Source of the DNA: Conidiobolus incongruus B7586
Taxonomy: Eukaryota; Entomophthoromycota; Entomophthoromycetes; Entomophthorales; Conidiobolaceae
DNA: 20,262 nt
Direction of reading: 5' to 3'
Assembly (NCBI GenBank): GCA_000697335.1
Contig: JNEM01010780.1
Location: forward strand, 1 to 20,262
Positions 1 through 8,640 of this stretch are shown here, piece by piece. The translations under genes were made by a program, and so were the position numbers. The notes under the pieces were generated by a model. That model was not told where the DNA came from and did no database searches. It was given only the letters and a program-made list of their open reading frames with translations. The stretch's first letter is position 1. Each line of letters begins with the position of its first letter.

Positions 1-184
1 AAATTAAATAATAACACAATTTTAAAATTAAAATTAAACAAATAAATTAATAAATAATATATAAAAATTAATGAATAATATAAAATTAATAACTTTTTTC
101 TATACCTTTAATAAGTTTCTAATACTTAAAAAATAGTGTTTTTTATTAAAAACTAAAATTTAATATTTTACAAACTAATTTAAT
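1..184. other. extremely AT-rich intergenic sequence
   Basis: Almost entirely A and T with no open frame of note. It flanks the downstream end of the mariner relic and may include its terminal repeat, but I could not match it to an inverted copy on the other side of the relic. Confidence 0.5.
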
Positions 185-1005
185 TTGTTTACAGGAATTT
201 TTTTTCCTGTAAGCTATTTTTTTAATTGTCTAAAACAATTATAATTACATAGGTTATAATCAAGTGAATATACTAGATGTGGTAACTCCCTCTAATTTTT
301 TTTATATAAAAAATCTTTTATAACTTTAGCTTTATATATTTTGCAATTATTATACAAAATAATAAGTGTCTTTAATTTATATTAAGAACATCATTTAGAA
401 ATTATTTTATTTAAAAAAATAATATATAACTTACTATTAATTGATTTTCCTTGAGGTATTAAATAAGAAAACTATATACCATTATAATCTATTATAATAA
501 TTAACATTTGTTTATATTTAAAGTATTTATTTATTAGAATTTATAAAGGGGATTGATTTAACTTAACTTAATATCTTGTTTTATTTTTAAGTAAAGGATT
601 ATATAAAAGAATTTAAGATTTATTAATTGTAAGTATTCATTGTAAAAACCTTTATTTTTAGTTATACCTTAATAAGTTTAGTTTAGCTATAGCTACTTTA
701 ATTTTCTTTTAGGCTTTTGTTAAATTATAAGGTATCTATTTTATATTTTTATTAATTAATTTAAGTTTAAACTTAAGTAAATATAACATACTTGTATAAT
801 TAACATTAAATTACTTTGATAGTTCTTTAGCAAAAATAAAAAGGTATTTCTTAATATATTTTTTAATTTTATTAGTAAGTAAAAGAATAACAGTAGAAAT
901 TAATCTTTTAGATTTTGGTAAATTTTGAATAATGTCCCTTCTAGCTTTAAAATCACAAATCCAGCAATATATGGTAGTTTTAAATAAAACACCATCTCTA
1001 TAAAC
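185..1005 (-). mobile_element. relic of a mariner-family (DD34D) DNA transposon transposase
   Basis: Translation of the minus strand gives, in order and nearly collinear, the hallmarks of a mariner transposase. Near 1005-930 lies a helix-turn-helix piece resembling TVYRWVCEFKEGR (seen here as TTIYCWICDFKARRD). A second helical region includes KELSK and NYTSMLYLLK. There is a PYNLTKA segment. A first catalytic-motif region reads TINKS-ILLYNP where the family has TGDESWILLYNP. An IDYNGI block precedes the QGKSINSKLY motif. The second catalytic region reads NNCKIYKAKVIKDFL for DNAxxHKAK. The third reads LPHLVYSLDYN...FRQLKK for LPHPPYSPDLAPSDYHLFRxLKK. Several in-frame stops interrupt it, and all three catalytic aspartates read as asparagine, so it is dead. 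The changes are mostly C-to-T and G-to-A, which explains the extreme AT content. Terminal inverted repeats were not found, so element ends are open. Confidence 0.82.
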
Positions 1006-1217
1006 TGTTTACAATTTTTAGTTGATTTTAAAGGGTTTATAATTAAGTTTTAAAGATACAAAAATAAAAACCTTTTGATAATCACAATTTAGTTTAAGCA
1101 TGATTAAATTTAAGTGTAAATTTTAAAATCAAAATATTTTAATAAAAAAAATAATAAAAATTGGATATATATATATAGTTTGAAAATATTTATTTTCCTA
1201 TATATTATATATATATA

Positions 1218-1312
1218 ATCTTTCAAAACATATAATATGTTTGAAAGATCAGAAATTAAGAAATTTGCCATTTCTTAATTTCCATACTAATATTAAAAAT
1301 ACAGATTAGTAT
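1218..1312. repeat. three consecutive inverted repeats (hairpins)
   Basis: Three stem-loops lie back to back. The first (1218-1249) has arms ATCTTTCAAAACATAT and ATATGTTTGAAAGAT, complementary except for one extra A. The second has perfect 13-bp arms (GAAATTAAGAAAT at 1252-1264 and ATTTCTTAATTTC at 1270-1282) around the loop TTGCC. The third has 8-bp arms (1284-1291 and 1305-1312). A long alternating AT tract precedes them. They sit upstream, in transposase sense, of the mariner relic and could be remains of element ends, but no matching copy is seen beyond the relic's other end. Confidence 0.7.
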
Positions 1313-2539
1313 TTTAAATTCAATTTTATAACTATATATCAGATATATTAATTTATTAGGAATAATATAATATATGCTTATATTGCAATTAAATCAAGTT
1401 AATTAATAAGATGATTAATAGATATTAGTTTGATACATATTTCAATGTTAAAAATATTATGGTTACCTAGAAGGAATCCAACCTGAACATCTTTGCCTTA
1501 TTATTTATTTTCTTATAGTGAAGTTACCCCAGAAGGCACATCACTCTTCTTTAAATGTCTCATTCTCTAGTAGACTTATCTCACCTCTAGACACCATCTT
1601 TAGCTCACAATTTGACTATAAAAGAACTGATATTATAAGTTTAACTAGGAGAGGTCAGTGAATTTCCCACTAGATGATGATATCCTTTTGTCTTCTTAAT
1701 AAAGCCTTTGATCTAGTATTGCCATATATTAACAATAGCTAACTTGCCTCAGCTACTTGTTTTATGTATTACTAAGAACTAGCATTGAAATATTATTAAT
1801 CTTACACATATTTGTATATCGGATATTTACTCATTCCGCTGTTAAAATTTTGAATAATAATATAGATATATTTCAAATGGTTTTATTTTTATCATAAAAT
1901 ACTTGAAATTAATTATTATATTAACCAAATATTTAATATTTGAATAAAAATTCAGCCAGATTTGTTAAATATTTTATATCTTGGTAAATAATTTGTCTGA
2001 ATAGTTTATAATTTATATATATTTAGATGCTGATTTTTCAAGGTCATATTATATTCCCAGATATTATACAATTCGAAAAATTTTAAATTAATCAATTCAA
2101 GTCCTCAAATGTTAATGGTATTGTGGTAAAGATATTGAATTTTTCACTGATCATCATTGGGTCAATTCAAGTCTATCATAAGATTTTCATTTAAACATTT
2201 GAGTATGTATAATATAATTATTTAATTATATAAATATATAAAGGTGTATGAACTCAATACATATTTCATATTTTATAATTATAAGCATTATCAAAATGTT
2301 AAAGCTTATTATGAAATCATAGTCAAAAAAGAAAATTCCACATAATAGAATCCTTCCATATAGATTTTCAATCAAAAACCCTGTAAAAATTGCTAAATTT
2401 AGAAAATTTTAAGTCCATTAAATCTCTTGAAGAGTACTTAATGACATTGAAAGTCCAAAGCAAGGAAAAACTCTAATCGTTCCCAAACCACTCAACAATA
2501 TTGTGTCTTTTTAATCACCAATATCTGAATAAGTATTGC
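1313..2539. other. intergenic region with one GC-richer patch (1465-1790)
   Basis: No intact gene is visible. Most of the stretch is AT-rich and stop-dense. Positions 1465-1790 are clearly richer in G and C than their surroundings. On the plus strand a frame stays open for about 67 codons from 1465, containing SSQFDYKR and TDIISLTRRG, and about 70 nt later another frame reads NKAFDLVLPYI. The pair QFxYRK...KAFDLV is reminiscent of the fingers-to-palm start of a LINE reverse transcriptase, but spacing and similarity are too weak to assert it. Confidence 0.3.
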
Positions 2540-3311
2540 TACATAGATAATAAAGGAATTTGATGAACCACTCCACATCCGAGTTGATAGATACTCAATT
2601 ATTTCTATCTTGTATAACGTTGATATAGTTGGTGACATCAAAAAAACAAAACCCAAATTAAAGCTTAAGAATATGAGGAATACATTATTTTCACTTAGAC
2701 ATCGGTTCTGGACAAGTGAAATTGGAAGCAAGTGATCCCTGTAGATGAAACTAATGTTAACTATTTCTAATTTAATGGTAAAGTTTAAGGTTAGAATACA
2801 GAAGGCGAATTACTCCAGTGACATAAAACCTAATCTACTGACAAATGCCAAAATGGAAATATCAAAATCTATGTATATATAACATTCTAGCCCAAGCTTA
2901 TAGTAAATAATAAAGTGAACTCAACAAGTGAATTATATCAGTTTAGTTTGTCAAAGTATTTAATTAGTATCGTTGATATATACAATTGAAATTTATGAAT
3001 TATTATTTTTCAAAATGATAATAATGTAAAGAATAGGTCTTAATTATGAAACAATAAGCAAATTCTAAGAATATTGAGACATTAGGCTGGCCTGGTCAGA
3101 GTGCCGACTTTAATCCTATAGAGCATATATGTGATGTTCTAAAAAATTTATAAGGTATAGAGCAAAATCATTCGGTGTACAGGTGTTGCTTAAATAAATT
3201 GAGACTAAATGGAACTTGATTTGAACAGTTGAATGTCTGAAATTGATTTAAAGTATGCATAAGCCTACTAATGCAGCGAATAAAGCCAAACAAAAGTGGA
3301 CAAACTATTAA
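2540..3311 (+). mobile_element. relic of a Tc1-like (DD34E) DNA transposon transposase
   Basis: Plus-strand translation, moving between frames, shows the Tc1 transposase order. A second-helix region reads RVDRYSI...YNVDIVGDIKKTKPKL near 2580-2660. The pre-catalytic RFWTSE is near 2700. The first aspartate motif VDETNVNYF is near 2740, followed by NGKV. The second, FQNDNN, is near 3010-3030 (family FQQDNDPKH). The third, WPGQSADFNPIEH with CDVLKNL, is at about 3087-3150 (family WPAQSPDLNPIEHLWDxLK). The expected C-terminal NKAKQKWTNY ends with a TAA at 3309-3311. Frame shifts and stops show it is inactive, but the three catalytic acidic residues can still be read, unlike in the mariner relic. 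The N-terminal DNA-binding part is blurred and terminal repeats were not identified. An 80-codon open frame on the opposite strand (2492-2731) is only its shadow. Confidence 0.88.
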
Positions 3312-3838
3312 TATTTTCCTTATTAAAATATTTATATAATTTATTAGTTCATATTTTCCTTAAGGAAGTCGTTTATACGTATACCATTTCTGTATTCAAA
3401 AACATTTCAAATTTGACTATTGACTACTTATATTTGATTGAAATGCATTATATAATATCATATTAACTTCATTATCAACTATGTATAAAATAAATTTACT
3501 GTAGCTTATTATAAATGTTTATGAGATTTAATGGGACACTTTCGGAAGAAAGTGTATTGCATTTTGGTTAAGATTTAATAGAAAGTGGTTTTAAATAATT
3601 TTGTCATTTAACTGATCGCACAAAGAATATAAACAAAATTTATTAAAATGATATAAAATGCACTTTAACAAAGTTTAATAAACTAAATGGCCATTGTCCA
3701 ATAAAAGGACAACTAGATAAGTGACAGCAATAGCTAATCTTCTTTGAAATCATATGGTGATGTTGTTAGGAATAAAGCATTAGGATTAAAAATTTAAAGG
3801 TTTTATCTAGATTACTATTTACTCAAATGCTGGATTAT
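3312..3838. other. intergenic: Tc1 relic flank and C2 gene 3' side
   Basis: No coding signal. The stretch begins at the end of the Tc1 pseudo-transposase and presumably holds its degraded right end, then becomes the 3' untranslated side of the minus-strand C2 gene. Confidence 0.5.
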
Positions 3839-4776
3839 TTAATAGGGAGGATAACCACCTTGTTGAGGGGGGTAGCCACCTTGTTGCGGAGGGTAACCAC
3901 CTTGGGGAGGATAACCGCCTTGTTGCGGAGGGTAACCGCCTTGCTGAGGAGGATAACCGCCCTGTTGCGGAGGGTAACCACCTTGCTGAGGAGGATAGCC
4001 ACCTTGTTGAGGGGGATATCCACCTTGAGGAGGGTAACCGCCTTGTTGAGGAGGGTAACCACCTTGTTGAGGAGGGTAGCCGCCTTGTTGGGGAGGATAA
4101 CCACCTTGCTGAGAAGGATAGCCACCCTGTTGTGGAGGAGGACCACCTTGTTGAGGAACATTGGCGCCAGGAGGATATTGAACTGGAGTATTGGGCTAAA
4201 AAAATAATTAGCAAAGTCATAAAAACAAATATTGTATATTACATCAATGTATTGGATCCTTAATTGAACTTGGCCTGAATATTTTTGGCCTTCATTAATT
4301 TGATACCAGCCTTGATATTGACCCAATTGACGTATATTATTTAAAGGAATACTGGTAACACCAATTAAATCATTAGCAGAGACTTTGTCATAATCATAAC
4401 ACTGTAATAGAATTTCGTCGTTGGGTTTGGCTTCACTATATACAACGTTAATTCGAATTGTTATCATTAAATAGCCTTAAATACTTACAAACTGAAGGTT
4501 TCATTCCAAGTAGCAGCCTTACCAGCATTATAGATTACTTTAGTTTTGTGGGAGGTGCTTCCAACTTTGACTACACAATAGGCATCATTCTTACCTAAGT
4601 AAAATAATTAGAAATTCTAGTCTTGTGTCAATTTGGTAATATAATTCTTACCAAACAAACCATCCTTGTTCTTAAGATCTCTCGCTTGAACTAATTGATA
4701 ATATATTAAATAATTATTTCGATTAATTTAAATATTTATTATTACCAACTGTGATATTAAGTTTAGCTTTAGACAT
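3839..4776 (-). CDS. C2-domain protein with GGYPPQQ-repeat tail (5 exons)
   Basis: Five exons join in frame: 4776-4746, 4690-4652, 4594-4489, 4435-4243 and 4195-3839 (726 nt, 241 residues). Introns are 55, 57, 53 and 47 nt, all GT-AG. Residues 1-123 form one C2 domain: [17 protein letters not shown] at the start, [18 protein letters not shown], then [17 protein letters not shown], with Asp residues placed as in Ca2+-binding loops 1 and 3. C2 domains bind membranes, often through calcium. The rest is low-complexity: a short [10 protein letters not shown] linker, one GGPPPQQ unit and 14 GGYP(P/S) units separated by QQ or a single Q, ending in YPPY. Such Gly/Tyr/Pro/Gln-rich tails occur in other small fungal C2 proteins and annexin-like proteins. 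No signal peptide or membrane span is present, so a cytosolic, membrane-recruited protein is likely; its cellular job is unknown. Confidence 0.92.
3842..4165 (-). repeat. coding tandem repeat, about 21-bp units (GGYPPQQ)
   Basis: Within the last exon of the C2 gene, 21-bp units encode Gly-Gly-Tyr-Pro-Pro-Gln-Gln. There are 14 GGYP units, two followed by a single Q, plus one variant GGPPP unit at the N-terminal side. Synonymous positions vary (GGT/GGC, TAT/TAC, CAA/CAG, CCT/CCG/CCC), so the array is not a recent perfect expansion. Because the repeat lacks stops in other frames it creates long spurious open frames on both strands. Confidence 0.95.
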
Positions 4777-4831
4777 TGAAGATATTTTTTATTGATTGAA
4801 ATAGCGTGAACTAAACAAGTCCAAAACCCCC

Positions 4832-4867
4832 TTATATATTCATCGCTTTTATTTACATGGTGACTCA
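4832..4867 (-). promoter_or_regulatory. C2 gene promoter: TATA box and TGAGTCA motif
   Basis: Reading toward the gene, a TGACTCA/TGAGTCA palindromic bZIP-type motif lies at 4861-4867 and a TATA box (TATATAAG) at about 4838-4831, roughly 56 bp before the ATG at 4776. Position and sequence fit a core promoter. The bZIP motif occurs elsewhere in the window by chance, so its role is only suggested. Confidence 0.5.
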
Positions 4868-6277
4868 ATTGGACCAATTTGACTGGTTAAAATTTGATTA
4901 CATCACTCAATATAATTATTTAAAACTCCTCAATTCTGCGGATTTTAGAGTCATGAGCCTCAGCTGAGTAATTTCTGAATTAATGATATGAATTAAATAA
5001 ATATAAAATAATAGTTCATTTCGAATCATTTATTATGTTTCTGTAAATTTATGGTTTTATAAGAGGAACAAGGTCTATCATACAAGAAAATAATCTTTAT
5101 AATTTGGAACTATACTATTAAGAACTGAATTCAAAAATTAGAAGTTAAATAACCAATTAGAAATCAACTTGCACAGTAAAACTGAAACGCATCAGTTCCA
5201 CCAAGATTTTAATATTCAAGCAGTTACAATCACTCTCACGATAAAGATTTTCCAGATACCTTTGCCAATATTCACGCAGTATTTCATGCAAGCAAAATGT
5301 GCAAAGTGTATACTTGATTAGTAAATCTGGTTAGGGCTAGATTGCAAGCTTACCAATATTTAAGAAAATGGGCAAAAATTGAATATTCTGTTTTGTTATT
5401 TCAATATCATGAATAATGTAATTAAATGTATAATAAAATTACAAATAATTCATTATAATATTATATATTAGATTCCGCCATTTTCAATATTTCAATAGAC
5501 TCCAAATTTAAATTATTTAAAATATATCCAAGTTCATTTTATAATTATTAAAAAAATCGAATTAATCAATATTTTGATACTATTATTATCAAATATATTT
5601 GAAGTAATTGAAAATGGGAATAGTTGGGCATATCGACAGGGTTATTGTGTATAAGATATATTAAAAATTGAATAACTAGTACTTGTGCTCGACTGTAAAG
5701 AATGCAATAACTCAGTACATATTTATATCAAAATATTAATTTAAATATTTCAAATTTATTAAAGAATACTTAACAATGATTATCAATCAAAATATAATGT
5801 TTAATATAGATATAATAATTAAACTAAATGAAATATATATTAGCTTAGTTTAATATAGCAGTTTTAATATCAACATGCAACAAAATAGCTTCATATAATG
5901 ATAATCTGGTTTTTTGAAATTTTTTAAATTCAATTTATATTATTATTTAGTAAATGATTTTTAAGCCAAAATAAATAATATATCAAAACATTATCAAATA
6001 ATCTTATATATTAAATTTTTAGTTTGAATATATTTTCATTATTAGTATTAATTAAAAAGCTTGTATTTGTGGCGAATTTCAGAATTTGAAATATTTTGAG
6101 TATCATTCTCTCCTCATTCAGATTATAAATGCTTATAATGGTATCTTAATGATTCGAAATATAACTTGTATAATTAATTTTTGTTAAACATTTGAGATTC
6201 TTCAATGTTTATATTATCTAAGAGTGTGATAATTATAAGTGAAATTGTACTCAAAATTGAATAAAAATTAAATTTAT
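4868..6277. other. intergenic region with a coding-like relic
   Basis: AT-rich, stop-dense DNA between the divergent side of the C2 gene and the 3' end of the next gene. The only coding-like patch is at 5157-5385 (described separately). No RNA gene or repeat array was recognised. Confidence 0.45.
5157..5385 (-). pseudogene. unidentified coding-like fragment, probably a gene relic
   Basis: The minus strand has a GC-richer patch with protein-like content in two frames. The upstream part reads EYSIFAHFLKYW, a stop, then ACNLALTRF. A second frame, open for 57 codons and ending with a stop at 5159-5157, contains LHEILREYWQRYLENLY and NIKILVELMRF. Residue composition (Trp, Cys, His, Leu in amphipathic runs) is unlike random AT-rich translation. 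There is no start codon in a plausible place, and the frame change is not explained by a normal-length intron. I do not recognise the family; a decayed gene or a short exon of an unmodelled gene are both possible. Confidence 0.35.
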
Positions 6278-6883
6278 TTAATGTTTTAATATTGCTAATG
6301 CCTTTTGATAACCGCCAATTCGATTAGCATCAGCTGCAACTCCAATACAATTGGAAATAAAAGTGGTTGCATCAGCATCACTTGGCGATGCATTCAAATC
6401 AACTGCACAACCATTTGCCAATTTGGCTCCTTGGGTAATCCACCAAGCACCCGGCATAAATGCATATTTTGGCTGAACAAGGACATCCAAAATTTGATTT
6501 TTGCTATTGATATCATTATCATCATAGCTTCCACTAACCAAATTTGGCAAATTTGTTTCAGCAAAAAGACTCAAATTGGATTTAACAAAGAGAAATAAGT
6601 TATTGGGCATCATCATTGAATAGGTACCTTGTCCAGGTCTTCCAGGATAGTGATTACGATTATAAGTAAGTCCACCGGATTCAAAATTCATGGTACTGAG
6701 ATACATAGCCTGAGCTTCGGGTGTCACTAAATTGAAAGTTTGAATTGCCTCATTAATGTATTGTAAAGCATTATCACAGGAAATATTCTCTCCAGGGGCA
6801 ATTGAGTTGGGTACACCACAAGGATTAATAATTTGATTAAGCTGAGTAGCAGTCAAGCTAACCAAAGGCGTCACAGTCTTCAT
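6278..6883 (-). CDS. fungal family protein, possibly lysozyme/chitinase-like fold, function unknown
   Basis: A single uninterrupted exon encodes 201 residues from ATG at 6883 to the stop at 6280-6278. The core MNFESGGLTYNRNH (about residues 85-98) is followed by PGRPGQGTYSMMMPN and, near residue 142, FMPGAWWITQ, then a CAVDL...SNCIG pair of cysteines. I recall the same motif order (FE-GG, NHFPGRPGQGT, GPW-YTQ) in ascomycete proteins of similar size, usually annotated as hypothetical. The Glu in the FESGG loop is placed like the catalytic acid of lysozyme-like enzymes, but that is an inference. Those relatives, as I remember them, are usually secreted; here no hydrophobic signal peptide starts the protein and a TATA box lies about 50 bp upstream, leaving little room for a missed first exon. 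An upstream acceptor-like TAG just before the ATG is the one hint of a possible extra exon. Confidence 0.8.
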   Translation of the reverse strand: MKTVTPLVSLTATQLNQIINPCGVPNSIAPGENISCDNALQYINEAIQTFNLVTPEAQAMYLSTMNFESGGLTYNRNHYPGRPGQGTYSMMMPNNLFLFVKSNLSLFAETNLPNLVSGSYDDNDINSKNQILDVLVQPKYAFMPGAWWITQGAKLANGCAVDLNASPSDADATTFISNCIGVAADANRIGGYQKALAILKH

Positions 6884-6931
6884 TCTATTAAAATATTCAA
6901 ACTAGTAATATCAAGGATTTAGATGATGGAG

Positions 6932-6940
6932 CTATTTATA
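6932..6940 (-). promoter_or_regulatory. TATA box of the 6278-6883 gene
   Basis: The minus strand reads TTTATAAATAGC, a strong TATA box, about 50 bp before the ATG at 6883. It supports the chosen start and a short 5' untranslated leader. Confidence 0.55.
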
Positions 6941-6944
6941 AACC

Positions 6945-8640
6945 CATTTGATTAATGCATCAAATAATAAAATTGCCTTTATTTCAGTCCTAACCTAAAA
7001 TGTAAGGAGTAGCCAGGAATTAACAATAACAACACAATGTTTCACAATCTAATGAGTGACTCTATTCATGACCTTGACAAATTTTTTATATATTAAAAAA
7101 TCTTGTAATTTGTATTAAATATATGTATCATTTGTCAATTTTAATAATTTAATAAATTTTGTGTGCAAAATGCTAAATCTAGAATCAAAACAGGAAATTA
7201 CATTAAATTGACCAAAAACCTTCCCCAAAACTTTATATTTTTTATATTACCCGTATAATTTACTTATTGGGGACATTAAGTATATTAGAAGCCACTTTTA
7301 TTAACCAATTTTCTACAGGTTAATTTTAAATACACTATTGCTTAATACTTATTTTATAATTTTTTTGATACTATCAAGTGTAAATTTTTCCATTCATGAC
7401 ATTGCTCTGCTGTTTAGAATCTTTAAATTAAGAATGAAGTTTCTTGCAAAATCTCATATATTAAGTGACACAAATATGTGATTTATATGTGTCAAGTTTG
7501 ATGTGCCTTTATTGAGTTAAGCATAGCATTTTAAATTAGAGCTTTTGAATATACATTATAACAGATATAACCATATTTTGAGCTTATCATTGTCATAATA
7601 AATTGCGGTGTTTTATAATAAGTTTTTCGATAGAGAAGATTGATAGTAGATTATTTATTAATAAGCTTATTTAAATAGTTGATTTAGTGAATGTTATATC
7701 TAACAAATACTATTGCCTTAACTATCGAATCGAGATTAACACTTAATTTTGAAATGCAACAAAATATCAAATGATAAATTTAATTATCATGAAAATAATA
7801 TTTGCTGCTCAAATAATTTACATTCAGTTTCATATTATTAAACATAATTTTCTCAGTGGTACTGCTGAAATTTTTTTGTAATCTTTGAATTGATATAAAT
7901 TTTCAGATGAAATTATGATTAAGTGTCCAAATATCATTAAAGTACTGTAATAATGAGGATAATATGTTTAATCCAGAATTATTGACTTGATAGTATAATT
8001 CTTATTGGCTAGATTAATAGATTGTGTCAGAAAAGAAAGCTTTGAAAAGAGTAAAATATTAATATTTGAATTCCACGCTATTGAGAGTATAAGAGGAAAT
8101 GAACAATTTTAATAATCTAAAACATCCTTTCATATAGTTGATTTTGGACTTCGACAAATGGTATAAAATGAATGAACTCAAATGTTATGTTAAAATGTCA
8201 ATATTAAATTATATTGAAAAAAACATTCATGGTAATTTAGTAATTCAATAAATTAATCAAGTTATAAATTACAATCAATTCAAAAATGTAAAATAATCAG
8301 TATATCTTTGACACACCAATATACATATGGATAATTAGATTTTTAAATTTTTCAAACTTGAATATGATAGAATCGTTTAATATTCAAAAAATTATGGAAC
8401 AGTTAGCAATTTAATGATTATTATTTAGTTTAAAATATATTAAAATTGTGGTAGTATGAATTGAATACAGATTGTAAAATTTGAGATTTTATGAAATATT
8501 TGAAATCAAATTGCAGTTTTAATCGATTAATACTTTATATAGTCATTATGATTAATATAATCTTATTGATATTAAATATTGTTAAATTAATAAAAAGTAA
8601 TATATTTATTGTAATTCAAATATTGAAATATAATATAGCA
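6945..8640. other. intergenic region, no gene seen
   Basis: About 1.7 kb of AT-rich, stop-dense DNA upstream of the 6278-6883 gene and downstream of the CLPTM1-like gene. A short imperfect inverted repeat (GACACAAATA/TATATGTGTC, near 7466-7493) is present. A plus-strand frame from 8491 to 8739 runs into the antisense of the CLPTM1-like tail and has only hydrophobic AT-driven composition, so it is not called. Confidence 0.45.

Noticed and set aside
2492-2731. 79-codon minus-strand frame
   Set aside because: It lies antisense to the Tc1 transposase relic and has only AT-driven hydrophobic composition.
3827-4207. Long plus-strand frame rich in Leu-Arg-Arg-Val/Ile-Thr repeats, and a second minus-strand frame rich in Ser-Thr-Arg-Trp
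   Set aside because: Both are other-frame readings of the GGYPPQQ coding repeat of the C2 gene; the spliced C2 model explains the region and gives a conserved domain.
6305-6598. 97-codon plus-strand frame
   Set aside because: It is antisense to the intact 201-residue gene and has no recognisable features.
8138-8156. VDFGLRQMV, resembling a protein kinase DFG motif
   Set aside because: No HRD, VAIK or glycine-loop motif is found nearby on the same strand, so a chance match is more likely.
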